Shown here: piece by piece, positions 18,030 through 26,567 of the stretch | Layout: every line of letters begins with the position of its first letter | How positions within the stretch are numbered: the first letter of the stretch is position 1 | Assembly (NCBI GenBank): GCA_900472175.1 | Contig: UCHD01000004.1 | Coordinates: 774,726 to 838,725 of the forward strand | Origin: Hyphomicrobiales bacterium | Lineage (GTDB): Bacteria; Pseudomonadota; Alphaproteobacteria; Rhizobiales; Rhizobiaceae | Length of the DNA: 64,000 bases | Direction of reading: 5' to 3' | Notes under the pieces: generated by a model | The model's input: the letters and a program-made list of their open reading frames with translations, nothing else | Database searches by the model: none | What the model was told of the DNA's origin: nothing | Position numbers and translations under genes: made by a program

Positions 18030-18366
18030 AATAACGGAAACATCAACGCTGTCTGTGGACAATGCATCCAATGGTGCGGTTATTTTCGGGAAGACACCGG
18101 ATGAGAGTCGGCAAGCCGCGCATGGTGCCCGTCTCGATTTCTACAGACAGGAGCGCGACCTCGTCCGGAGTTATGTCGAAGCACTCGACGCCGACGTCGT
18201 CGTCATTACGTCAGCCGAAGGCGGTGCCGACACCACGTTTGGTTTATCCCATCTGACCAGTGTTCTGCTCAACTACGAAACCCTTATGTCTGAACGGATC
18301 GGCGACTTGCAGGTTGAATTGAAGATCGTGGATGGTTCCGTCTCGAGCTGTGATGAACAGGACTGA
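18022..18366 (+). CDS. hypothetical protein between the Cys-rich gene and SRAP
   Basis: A 114-residue acidic protein with no recognised domain (ARLDFYRQERDLVRSYVEALDADVVVI...). A GGGAG site lies before the ATG at 18022. It overlaps the upstream gene by 8 bp and ends 2 bp before the original ATG of the SRAP gene (18369), which supports it as a real operon member. The spacing to SRAP is seen only after mentally removing the insertion sequence. Confidence 0.55.
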   Translation: MREITETSTLSVDNASNGAVIFGKTPDESRQAAHGARLDFYRQERDLVRSYVEALDADVVVITSAEGGADTTFGLSHLTSVLLNYETLMSERIGDLQVELKIVDGSVSSCDEQD

Positions 18367-18378
18367 GTATGTGTTGGT

Positions 18379-18389
18379 GTGGACGGCTC
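18379..18389 (+). repeat. left subterminal inverted repeat of the IS110-family element
   Basis: GTGGACGGCTC, perfectly complementary over 11 bp to the right repeat at 19743-19753. Confidence 0.85.
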
Positions 18390-18450
18390 TGAGACCTCGG
18401 AGTTCCGTGGCATAATAGCCATGGAGATACGAGCGAGAGGAGCGCTTACG

Positions 18451-19488
18451 ATGAATCCCATTTCAAGAATTGGTATGGACACGGCTAAAAACGTGTTTCA
18501 GTTACATGGCGTTGATAACGTCGAAGAACCCGTTCTACGCCGCCAATTTCGGCGACGCGAGATGATCAAATTCTTTGAAAATATGCCGCCGACTTTGATT
18601 GCCATAGAGGCATGCGGCAGCTCACACTACTGGGGGCGATTGCTTACCAGTCTTGGTCACAGTGTCCGCTTAATCCCGCCGCAATACGTTAAGCCATATG
18701 TGAAACGAGGAAAGAATGATGCAGCAGATGCTGAAGCGCTATGCGAAGCAGTCAGCCGCCCGTCGATGCGGTTCGTTCCTATAAAATCGGAGGAGCAACA
18801 GGCCGCTTGCATGCTGATGAGCGTTCGCGAACGGATGGTTGGCATAAAGACGCAGCTCTCGAACGCAATCCGTAGCTATGCGGCCGAGTTCGGCATCATT
18901 GGTCCACCTGGTCGCCAGAACGTCAATGCGTTGATTGAAAGAATACTCGAAGATGATACGCTGCCTCATCTCGCGAAGGAGCTATTCAGCCTTCAGGCGA
19001 AGGAATACCATGCAGTAGAAGCTAGGCTTGAAGAGGTCGAAGCCAAGCTCATGAAGTGGCATCGAAACGATGATGTCAGTAGGCGGATTGCGACCATTCC
19101 GGGGATAGGACCGATCGGGTCGACAATGTTGAGCGTTAAAGCACCCCCGGCCGAAAGCTTCCCTTCTGGCCGCCATTTTGCTGCTTGGCTTGGTTTGACA
19201 CCCAAAGACCACTCGACCGGTGGTCGGGCCAGATTGGGCGGCATCACCAAGGCAGGCGATCCTTTGATCCGATCAACGTTAATTGTCGGTGCGACTGCGC
19301 TACTCAGACATATCAGGAAGGGACGAACGAAGCCCTCACGTTGGCTCGCTGCAATGCTGGAGCGTAAGCCGCCGAAATTAGTGGCTGTGGCGCTCGCGAA
19401 CAGACTCGCTCGCATCGCTTGGCGACTCATGGTCTCCGGAGGCATATATGAAAGACCGGACGATCCTGAATTATCGCCAGTGTCATAG
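18451..19488 (+). CDS. IS110-family DEDD transposase (IS1111 type)
   Basis: A 345-residue transposase. The N-terminal RuvC-like DEDD domain shows RIGMDTAKNVFQL (Asp), LIAIEACGSSHYWG (Glu) and KRGKNDAADAEALCEA (Asp-Asp). A central coiled coil follows. The C-terminal Tnp_20 domain has a helix-hairpin-helix (IATIPGIGPIGSTML), FAAWLGLTPKDHSTGG and KAGDPLIRSTLIVGA with the catalytic Ser. The start at 18451 follows a GAGAGGAG ribosome binding site. The frame is intact, so the element may still be active. IS110-family recombinases insert under guidance of an RNA encoded in the element's own non-coding end. Confidence 0.95.
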   Translation: MNPISRIGMDTAKNVFQLHGVDNVEEPVLRRQFRRREMIKFFENMPPTLIAIEACGSSHYWGRLLTSLGHSVRLIPPQYVKPYVKRGKNDAADAEALCEAVSRPSMRFVPIKSEEQQAACMLMSVRERMVGIKTQLSNAIRSYAAEFGIIGPPGRQNVNALIERILEDDTLPHLAKELFSLQAKEYHAVEARLEEVEAKLMKWHRNDDVSRRIATIPGIGPIGSTMLSVKAPPAESFPSGRHFAAWLGLTPKDHSTGGRARLGGITKAGDPLIRSTLIVGATALLRHIRKGRTKPSRWLAAMLERKPPKLVAVALANRLARIAWRLMVSGGIYERPDDPELSPVS

Positions 19489-19742
19489 CCTAAACAATCC
19501 GGCCATGTTTCAAAAGCAAACGGCCGAGTAACTGAACTTGCAGGAACGAGTAGATGGAAAGACCGATTGGTCGGTACCCGCGACAATCCGAAAGTTGCAC
19601 TGGCGCAAAAAATCGTCGCGTATGTGTTTGGGGCGTGGGTAGCGAACACCATCTTGGCCAGCAGATCTAATCTGCATCAACAGGCCGGACATCTGATTGC
19701 AAGCAATCGTTTTGTCCGTATACTCAAAGCCTGACGAGGGAG
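19489..19742 (+). ncRNA. predicted seekRNA/bridge RNA region of the IS1111-like element
   Basis: This is the non-coding stretch between the transposase and the right inverted repeat, where IS1111-group elements encode their guide RNA. AAGTTGCAC (19592-19600) is the exact complement of GTGCAACTT in the rejoined target. GTATGTG (19620-19626) is identical to the left target flank plus TG. ACACCA (19646-19651) is complementary to TGGTGT of the left element end, and ACATCTG (19689-19695) matches the right element end with its following TG. The order, target guides then donor guides, is as expected. The exact RNA ends and strand are not determined. Confidence 0.65.
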
Positions 19743-19753
19743 GAGCCGTCCAC
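19743..19753 (-). repeat. right subterminal inverted repeat of the IS110-family element
   Basis: GAGCCGTCCAC, the exact inverse complement of the left repeat at 18379-18389. It lies 3 bp from the point where the SRAP coding sequence resumes. Confidence 0.85.
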
Positions 19754-20463
19754 ATCTGCAACTTGTATAATCTGTCGTCCAACCAACAGGCGATCCGCGA
19801 CTTCATCGACATAACCCGCTACCGCGAAGGCAATCTGCCACTGACTGTCAACGTTCATCCAGACAGACCGGGACCAATTGTCCGCGTCGATGCCGACGGC
19901 GAGCGAGAACTGGCTATGTCGACTTGGGGCATGCCGACGCCCGACGTCCACCTCGACGGCAAACCCGACCGGGGCGTCACCAACGTCCGGAAAACCTTCG
20001 TCCCCCACTGGCAACAGTGGCTTGGCGTCGAAAACCGATGCCTTGTACCTGCGACGGCATTTTCGGAATACGAACAGGAACCGGATCCGGAAACTGGCAA
20101 GAGCCGTTGCGGTGGTTTGTCCTGAACGAGGACCAACCTGTGTTCGCCCTCGCAGGAATCCACACGAAATGGACCGGCGCAAGGGGGCCGATAAAAGCGC
20201 CGCGGGAAGGCGAGCACGATCTATATGCATTCCTCACGACAAATCCCAATGACGTTGTGAAGCCGATCCATCCGAAAGCCATGCCGGTGCTTTTGACGAC
20301 GCGGGAGGAATGCGAGATTTGGATGACGGCAGACTGGATAGAAGCGAAAAAGCTGCAGAGGCCCCTTCCCGACGAGAAAATGATTGTGCTGCCGCGCTAT
20401 TCCGAAGTCGGCGGCCTTGGTGGACATCCGAATAAAGTGACGGACTTATTTGCTGGAATTTGA

Positions 20464-21840
20464 ACACGCTGGAGCTCGTTCAATTCGGGGTCGCGCCGGG
20501 CAAAATGTTCGGCACCGCCACGTTGACGCGTTAATAAGAATCCATCGTCACAAGCAAGCGCCATCCAGAATGCGATCACCTCTCCAGTGAACCCCAACTT
20601 GCGTGGTACCAATCGAGATGCCGCTCACGATGTAACTATCATTTAACTTTCAGTTGATAGCTCGACACGACCACCATCAAGAGGTTGGGTCGTGTCACTT
20701 ACGCCAGAACTGGTGCAGGAATGCGGCTGAATCGCAACTACATTTGATTCTCTCGTCGAACAGACTGGTGACGATGTCGCGACTGGACGGGTTGGTTGCT
20801 CGCCTGCCGTTTCGTTGGCCACAGGAAGCAACGGGAAAAATCTCTGTGTCCGCGTGGCTTCAACGACCTTACGCGGACCTCCAACGGGATTTCACCCTAT
20901 CGCTCAGGCTGTGTGGCGATGAGATGAGATAAAGCAGCAAACACTTCAAGTTGGGGCTCGCCTTACGAGATTGCGGCTCCATACCTCAGCGAAACCTCTT
21001 AAGGATGCTCGTTGTTGGCAATCCTTTGTCGACTTCAACCAGGTCGATGCGTACTCCACGCCAGTCGATCACATCTCGCGTGGCGCGCCGCCAAGCCCCA
21101 ACCTTTAAGCCGGCGAGCGTGCTCTGCAGTTCGGCCTTCAATTGTTGACACTAAGACGCACCCTCCGATTTTCACCGGCGGGCGGGTTGCATTGTCAACA
21201 TTTGTACAGACTCTCGTTCTAGGACTCGAGCGGGCTTATCTCGCGACAAACGCGCGCGCATTTAAACTCGCGCCTGAATAGGATTCGAGACACATCCTCC
21301 AAATGCCTTTTCACAGGTTCCCGGAGGTCTCCTGGCTGTCGCGGTCGGGGTCTTCGCCGGGGCGATGCGATCATCTACCGAAGCAACTTAACCGTCCAAG
21401 ATGAAAACGTCAATGACATTTTGATCACGACATGATCATAATGATCACATTTTATGAAAAAGAGGCGAGTTTTAGGAATTTCGCCCAAAATGCTGCAGTG
21501 CTTTTCCATGCTGCGACGCACGCATCAAATAAATAAGGCGTCATCCGCAGTAAAGGATTCGAGGTGTTCTGTATTTACGTGTATTGCGGGAAAAACGATG
21601 TTTAAAAACAGGAACTTTCAAGAATTCGTAGATGTCGACGATAAAGGACTCGAATTAACTTCGAACAACTGCCTCTTGGTTTGTCTATGGTTCTCGTCGT
21701 CACGTGCAAAAACTCCAATTTTAACTCCACCTAATATTACTCTGGACTCATATAGTCTACATATGCGATGCTTTACACCGTCCACCTCACCAAAGGGGAA
21801 AAACGGAAACTCTAGCCAGACGAGATTAAAGGAGGAAGCG
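20464..21840. other. gene-poor stretch between the SRAP remnant and the AlpA-like gene
   Basis: No complete gene was recognised in about 1.4 kb. A 9-bp inverted repeat (GACACGACC at 20664-20672, GGTCGTGTC at 20688-20696) may form a hairpin. On the minus strand a short frame ending near 20986 (from about 21157) reads like a protein fragment (WRGVRIDLVEVDKGL) and may be a gene remnant; its family is unknown. The stretch becomes AT-rich after about 21400. The lack of genes fits a decayed end of an integrated element. Confidence 0.4.
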
Positions 21841-22071
21841 ATGGTTAGGATGATCGACATCAACGAAGTCATACGCCGCACGGGTTTGGCCCGGAGCACC
21901 ATTTGGCGACGCAGGAAAGACAGGAAGTTTCAGTTTCCGCTAGCTCGCCAGATGTCGCTCAGACGCATCGGCTGGCCGGACGTCAAAATCGATCGGTGGA
22001 TTCTGCGCCGTCCCGCCACATCCACTCGCAGGCGCCGCCGCCGGCGCCTGGTCGGCCGCCGCCAGTCGTGA
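21841..22071 (+). CDS. AlpA-family helix-turn-helix regulator (excisionase-like)
   Basis: A 76-residue protein. Residues 1-55 show the AlpA/MerR-like winged helix: MIDINEVIRRTGLARSTIWR (helix-turn-helix), then a basic strand and IGWPDVKIDRWI. The C-terminal 20 residues are nearly all Arg. The start at 21841 follows a strong AAAGGAGGAAGCG site; a longer frame upstream has no coding character. AlpA proteins control excision or integrase genes of P4-like and genomic-island elements. It sits 78 bp from the 3' end of tRNA-Arg, a classical integration site, but no integrase is seen nearby. Confidence 0.78.
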   Translation: MVRMIDINEVIRRTGLARSTIWRRRKDRKFQFPLARQMSLRRIGWPDVKIDRWILRRPATSTRRRRRRRLVGRRQS

Positions 22072-22148
22072 TTCAGACGCCGCGTTGCCCAGTTGGCTGC
22101 CCAGAAACGGCGGCCCGGCTGGGCAATGCTCATAAAGCTTTGAAATAT

Positions 22149-22225
<77 letters not shown>

Positions 22226-22265
22226 GCTTTGAGGAGGTTTCCCTCCTGAACCGGCAAATCCTGGT

Positions 22266-22571
22266 TCAATGTGTCCAGGGTTGCGAACGGCTGAACCGGA
22301 AATTATCGCTATAGGACACGCTCTTGCGGGTCGGTTCCTTCGGCGCGATGACACGGTATTCGATGCCGTTGCGCTCGGCATAGGCGACGGCCTGTTCGGC
22401 TGTCTCGAATGTCAACTTGACCTGCTGGCGGGTATCGGCAGAGCTGGTGTAGCCCATGATCGGGTCGATGGTGCGCGGCGTTTCCTGATCGAACTCGAGA
22501 ACCCACAAATTCGTCTTGGCCTTGCCAGACTGCATGGCGGTTTTTGCAGGTCGATAGATTTTCGCGGACAT
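22266..22571 (-). CDS. ETC complex I subunit, NDUFS4-like
   Basis: A 101-residue protein (MSAKIYRPAKTAMQSGKAKT...) of the NDUFS4/AQDQ family, an accessory subunit of NADH dehydrogenase conserved between alphaproteobacteria and mitochondria. Typical elements are WVLEFDQETPRTIDPIMGYTSS, FETAEQAVAYAERNGIEY and the C-terminal KSVSYSDNFRFSRSQPWTH. The start at 22571 is the family start. It stands alone between tRNA-Arg and tRNA-Pro on the same strand and acts at the matrix-equivalent (cytoplasmic) side of complex I. Confidence 0.92.
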   Translation of the reverse strand: MSAKIYRPAKTAMQSGKAKTNLWVLEFDQETPRTIDPIMGYTSSADTRQQVKLTFETAEQAVAYAERNGIEYRVIAPKEPTRKSVSYSDNFRFSRSQPWTH

Positions 22572-22795
22572 GTCTTGAGCGGCTCCACCATGGTTCAATA
22601 CTGCCGGCGCTGCCGGTCACTGCGCATTGCCATAGCGCAGAACGGATTAAAACGAAATGACCTTGCAGTGATATATCCGCCGATTTTGCTGCACGAGCCA
22701 GCTGCCTACAAAAAGCACTGGTTATTCGGCGGTACAAAACCCCGAAGAGGCAAGGGCCTCATTCGCGGCAGATGTAATCAAAATGGGAAAATCAA

Positions 22796-22872
<77 letters not shown>

Positions 22873-22968
22873 TGACCCGTCGATGGCGGGGAGATACACG
22901 CTTCCCCCTGCCCCTGCAACACCTAAATTGAACAATTCCACAGAGATGCCAAAGGATTGCCCGGGTGG

Positions 22969-23454
22969 TCAGGGCTGCGCACTGGAGATGCGGCGGGTAT
23001 CGACGATATCGCCGGTCGCAATACCCAGACGATTGACGGTGCCTGCGTTCAATTCGAGAACGAAGGCGACCGGAACGCGCGAATCGATGATGGATTCCGA
23101 CAACGGAACGGCGTTCTCCCGAATCGTCTCTATCCTGCCATCCTTGGCGATGAACAGCATGTCGAGCGGAAGATAGGTATTCTTCATCCACATCATCACC
23201 TGGCGCGTCACGCCGAAATCAAACAGCATGCCGTGATCGCGCGCCATGTGACGGCGATTCATCAAGCCTTGTGACCGCTGGTCGCTATCGACCGCCAGTT
23301 CGACGGTAAATTTATGCACCTTGCCGCCGGTGGCGATAATCTGCAGGGGTGCCGTCTCAAAGGTAATGTCGGCAGCGGCGGTCACGACCGGGACAAGCCA
23401 CAAAAAAAGCGCCACGAGGGCGCTTCCGGCGAGGCGCGGACAAGACGCGCGCAT
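22969..23454 (-). CDS. DUF192 exported protein
   Basis: A 161-residue protein with a signal peptide (ALVALFLWLVPVVTAAA) and a DUF192 domain: FTVELAVDSDQRSQGLMNRR, GMLFDFG, VMMWMKNTYLPLDMLFI and NAGTVNRLGIATGD. The function of DUF192 is unknown. The ATG at 23454 overlaps the stop of the cold-shock gene (ATGA), so the two are co-transcribed; this pairing fixes the start over longer frames. Confidence 0.88.
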   Translation of the reverse strand: MRASCPRLAGSALVALFLWLVPVVTAAADITFETAPLQIIATGGKVHKFTVELAVDSDQRSQGLMNRRHMARDHGMLFDFGVTRQVMMWMKNTYLPLDMLFIAKDGRIETIRENAVPLSESIIDSRVPVAFVLELNAGTVNRLGIATGDIVDTRRISSAQP

Positions 23455-24032
23455 CAGTGTGCCCGGCCCACGGGAGCGGGTATGTCGGGATGGATCTCGG
23501 CAGCCATCAGCCCCTTGTCCCCATCGCCGAAGCGCACCAGAACGGTCTGGCCCGGGCGCAGCTCGGTAAGTCCGAAACGACGCAGGGTTTCCATGTGGAT
23601 GAAAATGTCCTCGGTGCCGTCGCCGCGCGTCAGGAACCCAAATCCCTTGGTGCGATTGAACCACTTGACCAGGCACCGCTCCAGCCCGCTGGTCGGCGTC
23701 ACCTGAACGTGGGTCTTGACCGGCGGCAGCTGCGACGGATGGATTGCCGTCGACTGATCCATGGAGAGAATACGGAAGGCCTGATAGCCGCGATCGCGCC
23801 TTTGAATGAGCGCAACCACGCGGGCGCCTTCAAGCACGGTCTGGTAGCCGTCGCGGCGCAGGCACGTGACGTGAACGAGAACATCCTGCATGCCATTGTC
23901 GGGAATAATGAAGCCGAAGCCTTTGGCAACGTCGAACCACTTGATGACACCGGTAATTTCGACCAGATCGAGAGCATCATTGGCAAAATCGTCATCCAGC
24001 GTGACGCCCTTTGCTGAAATTCTGTCCGCCAT
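23454..24032 (-). CDS. protein with two cold-shock domains
   Basis: A 192-residue protein with two CspA-type domains. The first (about 27-95) contains GVIKWFDVAKGFGFIIPDNG with DVLVHVTCL. The second (about 118-185) contains CLVKWFNRTKGFGFLTRGDG with EDIFIHMETL. Both keep the RNP1/RNP2 aromatic residues that bind single-stranded RNA or DNA. The double-domain form of roughly 190 residues is typical of Rhizobiales. It is the first gene of a pair with the DUF192 gene. Confidence 0.92.
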   Translation of the reverse strand: MADRISAKGVTLDDDFANDALDLVEITGVIKWFDVAKGFGFIIPDNGMQDVLVHVTCLRRDGYQTVLEGARVVALIQRRDRGYQAFRILSMDQSTAIHPSQLPPVKTHVQVTPTSGLERCLVKWFNRTKGFGFLTRGDGTEDIFIHMETLRRFGLTELRPGQTVLVRFGDGDKGLMAAEIHPDIPAPVGRAH

Positions 24033-24228
24033 TGCCTATCCAGCCCCTCGATTACGCGTCACATCATTACGGTTAACTGATTCTTGACGATCAGAATAAC
24101 ATCGTCCCGCCGCAAATGTGCAAGCCCCCGGATGAAATTTGCCGTCGAAGCACATTAACCTCCGAGCCTTGCCTCTGGCTGGTTGTCGGCTCATTATACT
24201 CCATCTTCCGCAAAACAAGGACATACCA

Positions 24229-24669
24229 ATGCGTTATCTGCACACGATGGTTCGCGTCAAAGATCTGGACGCCTCACTTCACTTCTGGGTCAAGCTGTTT
24301 GGCCTTGTGGAAATCCGCCGTTACGAGAATGAAAAGGGCCGTTTCACCCTGATTTTCCTCGCGGCTCCCGGCGACCTTGATCATGCCAAGGCGCAATTGT
24401 CGCCCTGCCTGGAACTGACCTACAACTGGGACACCGAGGATTACACCGGCGGCCGCAATTTCGGTCATCTCGCCTATGAAGTCGACGACATCTACGCAAC
24501 CTGCCAGCATCTGATGGACAGCGGTGTCATTATCAACCGGCCGCCGCGCGACGGTCACATGGCTTTCGTCCGCTCCCCGGACGGCATTTCCATCGAAATC
24601 CTGCAGAAAGGCGAAAGCCTCGCATCACAGGAACCGTGGGCCTCGATGGGCAATACCGGCGCCTGGTAA
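24229..24669 (+). CDS. gloA: lactoylglutathione lyase (glyoxalase I)
   Basis: A 146-residue VOC-family enzyme. MRYLHTMVRVKDLDASLHFW carries the first metal His, LELTYNWDTEDYTGGRNFGHLAYEVDD the Glu and second His, and SPDGISIEILQKGE the last Glu. It converts the methylglyoxal-glutathione hemithioacetal to S-lactoylglutathione. The start at 24229 is the normal family start; an in-frame ATG 90 bp upstream would add an unrelated leader. It is transcribed alone, divergent from the cold-shock gene. Confidence 0.95.
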   Translation: MRYLHTMVRVKDLDASLHFWVKLFGLVEIRRYENEKGRFTLIFLAAPGDLDHAKAQLSPCLELTYNWDTEDYTGGRNFGHLAYEVDDIYATCQHLMDSGVIINRPPRDGHMAFVRSPDGISIEILQKGESLASQEPWASMGNTGAW

Positions 24670-24942
24670 GCTCCGCACAATGCCGCCGGGCGATACCTGA
24701 AGCAACATTCCGGCACCGGTGGTGTCTGGGCTCCATGTATCGCCTGCGTCAGCGCAGGTTTACAAAGAACGGTCCGTTCACTATTGTTTGAACGAAACGT
24801 TAACGGGATCAGGACGCATGCCGCATCAGGCTGGCGAGCCCCTTTTCCCGGTTGAACCGGTCAAACCGCAATGGAGGCGGCGTGGTGATCCTTGAACAAG
24901 GACCATGCTGATCGTGCGGTTTGTGACGTCTGATGAAAGGCC

Positions 24943-26355
24943 ATGACGGCAAATGTCGCCCGGCCCGCAGTGAGTGGGGATCCAACGTTGCGCCATATTC
25001 TGCAGAAAGCGGCGATGATTCGCGGCCTTGGTTGTGCCGTTGCGCTGAGCGTTTCGGCAATGATGTTGTCGGGTTGCGTCTCCGCCGCCAGGGACACGGC
25101 CGAGGCGGCCTCCGCAGAAGATGTGGTGGTGCCTGAAATCGCCGCCGCCAACACTGCCCAGGCAGCCGCCGGTTCCTATGAGGATCAGCAGGTTTCCGCC
25201 GTTGGCGCCAACGGTCAGCAACAGCCTGGCGCCCAGGCAAATGCGATGATGCCCGCGCCAAACAATGGCCAACCCTCATCACTGACGATGCAGAGCACTG
25301 GCCTCAACGCCACCTCGAACAGCATTTTTGCGGTTCATGCGCCGAACGCGGTGCAGGCTCAGAGTGCAGCGGCCGCCGCAGGCAATGCGCCACTGCCGGC
25401 CGGACAAGCCACCGGCGTCAATCCGGCGACAAACAGCCTTTTCAACAACGGCCAGCCGGCAGCAAGCCAGGTGCCTCTGCCGCTGGAAGGCGCGAGCAAT
25501 ACCGATGGTGCGGCTGCCACCCAACAGGTAGCAAGCGTAGAGATTGGCGCCGACGGTACGCCACTCCCGGTCGCGGTGCCGATCCCCTCCAGCGGCGACG
25601 GCATGCGTGGTGACGCAACCGGACAGACTGCTGCCATGCAAACCGCATCCACGGAGGAAGCCAAGAACGCCACGGCGTCGATTCCTGATTCGGGGAATGC
25701 GCAGGATAACGGCACTGAACCGGATGGGGCCGGGAAAACCCTGACGCTGGCCAGCCTGTTTGCTGCCAAACGCAAGAACCGGGACCAGTTCAACAATGAC
25801 CGGTTTGCCAAGACACCAGCGACAAAGACACGCGTCGCCAATGACCTGAAACCGCAGCAGATTGCCGCGCTCGGTTTCACCGCCCTGCCCGGCGTGCGAA
25901 CCACGTCGATGTTTGCCAGCACCGATGATTCCGAGCCGGGGCATGACGACGATAGCGCCACGGTCGAAATGGCCTCCTTGTCCGGTTTGGCCAGGCTTGC
26001 GCCGAACGGGCTCTGGCTGCAGACCGAAAAGGTGGAAACGGGCTGTTTCCAACCTGAACTGTTGCAGGTCCTGAAGGTCGTGGAGACCCATTACGGCCAA
26101 AAGGTCATGGTGACCTCCGGCCTGCGCGACCTGAAACACAATGCCAGTGCCGGCGGACGCAAACACTCGCTTCACACCACCTGCCAGGCAGCCGACATCC
26201 AGGTGCCGGGTGTCAGCAAATGGGATCTGGCCGAATATCTGCGCACCATTCCCGGGCGCGGTGGTGTCGGAACCTATTGCCACACGGAATCCGTCCATAT
26301 CGACATAGGCGAGCCCCGCGACTGGAACTGGCGCTGCCGCCGTCGTAAAGGCTGA
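24943..26355 (+). CDS. lipoprotein with C-terminal peptidase M15 domain (YcbK/DUF882-like)
   Basis: A 470-residue protein. A lipobox (SAMMLSGC, Cys near residue 45) predicts a lipoprotein. A long Ala/Gln/Asn-rich low-complexity linker (about 50-320) leads to a C-terminal M15-like domain (about 365-465): VMVTSGLRDLKHNASAGG, KHSLHTTCQAADIQV and YCHTESVHIDIG provide the His/Asp zinc ligands. Related proteins are DD-carboxypeptidase-like murein enzymes. A later start at 25015 (MIRGLGCAVALSVSAM) would give a more ordinary signal peptide; 24943 has a GAAAGG site. Start uncertain, function at the cell wall likely. Confidence 0.85.
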   Translation: MTANVARPAVSGDPTLRHILQKAAMIRGLGCAVALSVSAMMLSGCVSAARDTAEAASAEDVVVPEIAAANTAQAAAGSYEDQQVSAVGANGQQQPGAQANAMMPAPNNGQPSSLTMQSTGLNATSNSIFAVHAPNAVQAQSAAAAAGNAPLPAGQATGVNPATNSLFNNGQPAASQVPLPLEGASNTDGAAATQQVASVEIGADGTPLPVAVPIPSSGDGMRGDATGQTAAMQTASTEEAKNATASIPDSGNAQDNGTEPDGAGKTLTLASLFAAKRKNRDQFNNDRFAKTPATKTRVANDLKPQQIAALGFTALPGVRTTSMFASTDDSEPGHDDDSATVEMASLSGLARLAPNGLWLQTEKVETGCFQPELLQVLKVVETHYGQKVMVTSGLRDLKHNASAGGRKHSLHTTCQAADIQVPGVSKWDLAEYLRTIPGRGGVGTYCHTESVHIDIGEPRDWNWRCRRRKG

Positions 26356-26446
26356 AGTTAACCAGCTGTTTTAATTCAATAATTATCTCAAAAATCGAAA
26401 ACAGCGCGTTATCAGAACTTTTTTACAGGAAAATGAAATTTGCCGC

Positions 26447-26475
26447 TTGCGGTATTCAAAACCCCTGACTATAAG
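26447..26475 (+). promoter_or_regulatory. promoter of first tRNA-Glu
   Basis: TTGCGG (-35, 26447-26452) and TATAAG (-10, 26470-26475) with 17-bp spacing, 17 bp before the tRNA. Confidence 0.75.
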
Positions 26476-26492
26476 ACGCCCACACAACGGAT

Positions 26493-26567
26493 GCGCCCTT
26501 CGTCTATCGGTTAGGACACCAGATTTTCATTCTGGGAAGAGGGGTTCGACTCCCCTAGGGCGTACCA
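26493..26567 (+). tRNA. tRNA-Glu (TTC), copy 1
   Basis: A 75-nt cloverleaf. The anticodon stem-loop is CCAGA-TTTTCAT-TCTGG (anticodon TTC), the T arm GGGGTTCGACTCCCC, and CCA is encoded. It is identical to copy 2 at 26756-26830. Confidence 0.95.

Larger units (their letters stand above)
18372..19756 (+). mobile_element. insertion sequence, IS110 family, IS1111-like subgroup
   Basis: About 1385 bp. It carries one full-length DEDD transposase, subterminal 11-bp inverted repeats (GTGGACGGCTC at 18379-18389; GAGCCGTCCAC at 19743-19753) set 7 and 3 bp from the ends, and a non-coding segment after the transposase. The subterminal repeats and 3' non-coding segment fit the IS1111 subgroup. The boundaries come from rejoining the SRAP gene at ATG|TGCAAC. 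The dinucleotide TG is present at both junctions, so each boundary is uncertain by 2 bp. There is no longer target duplication, as usual in this family. Confidence 0.88.
18369..20463 (+). pseudogene. SRAP (SOS response-associated peptidase, YedK/HMCES-like), disrupted by an IS and a frameshift
   Basis: The gene begins at ATGTG (18369-18373). The remaining reading frame resumes at TGCAACTTG (19757), giving Met-Cys-Asn-Leu-Tyr when joined; Cys2 is the catalytic residue that crosslinks to abasic sites. An IS110-family element separates the first codon from the rest, and on the right side the codon before Cys reads ATC, so no normal start is left. After VPATAFSEYEQ (active-site Glu region) the frame breaks near 20100-20106. 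It continues in another frame as PLRWFVLNEDQPVFALAGI with IHPKAMPVLL (active-site His region), ending at 20463. Both lesions should inactivate it. SRAP genes are common beside imuA in this group, in agreement with the position here. Confidence 0.88.

Noticed and set aside
19651-19658. CATCTTGG-like match between the IS non-coding end and a direct joining of the element ends
   Set aside because: It fits only if the TG at the junction is left out; the matches ACACCA and ACATCTG agree with the deduced ends and were preferred.
20986-21157. Short minus-strand frame reading WRGVRIDLVEVDKGL
   Set aside because: It looks protein-like but has no start with a ribosome binding site and no family I can name; kept only as a possible remnant in the note on the gene-poor stretch.
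21454-21840. N-terminal extension of the AlpA-like protein
   Set aside because: The sequence is AT-rich without coding character, and a strong ribosome binding site stands before the ATG at 21841.
24764-24776. GAACGGTCCGTTC palindrome upstream of the M15 lipoprotein as a LexA box
   Set aside because: The spacing is not GTTC-N7-GTTC, and the downstream gene has no link to DNA damage.
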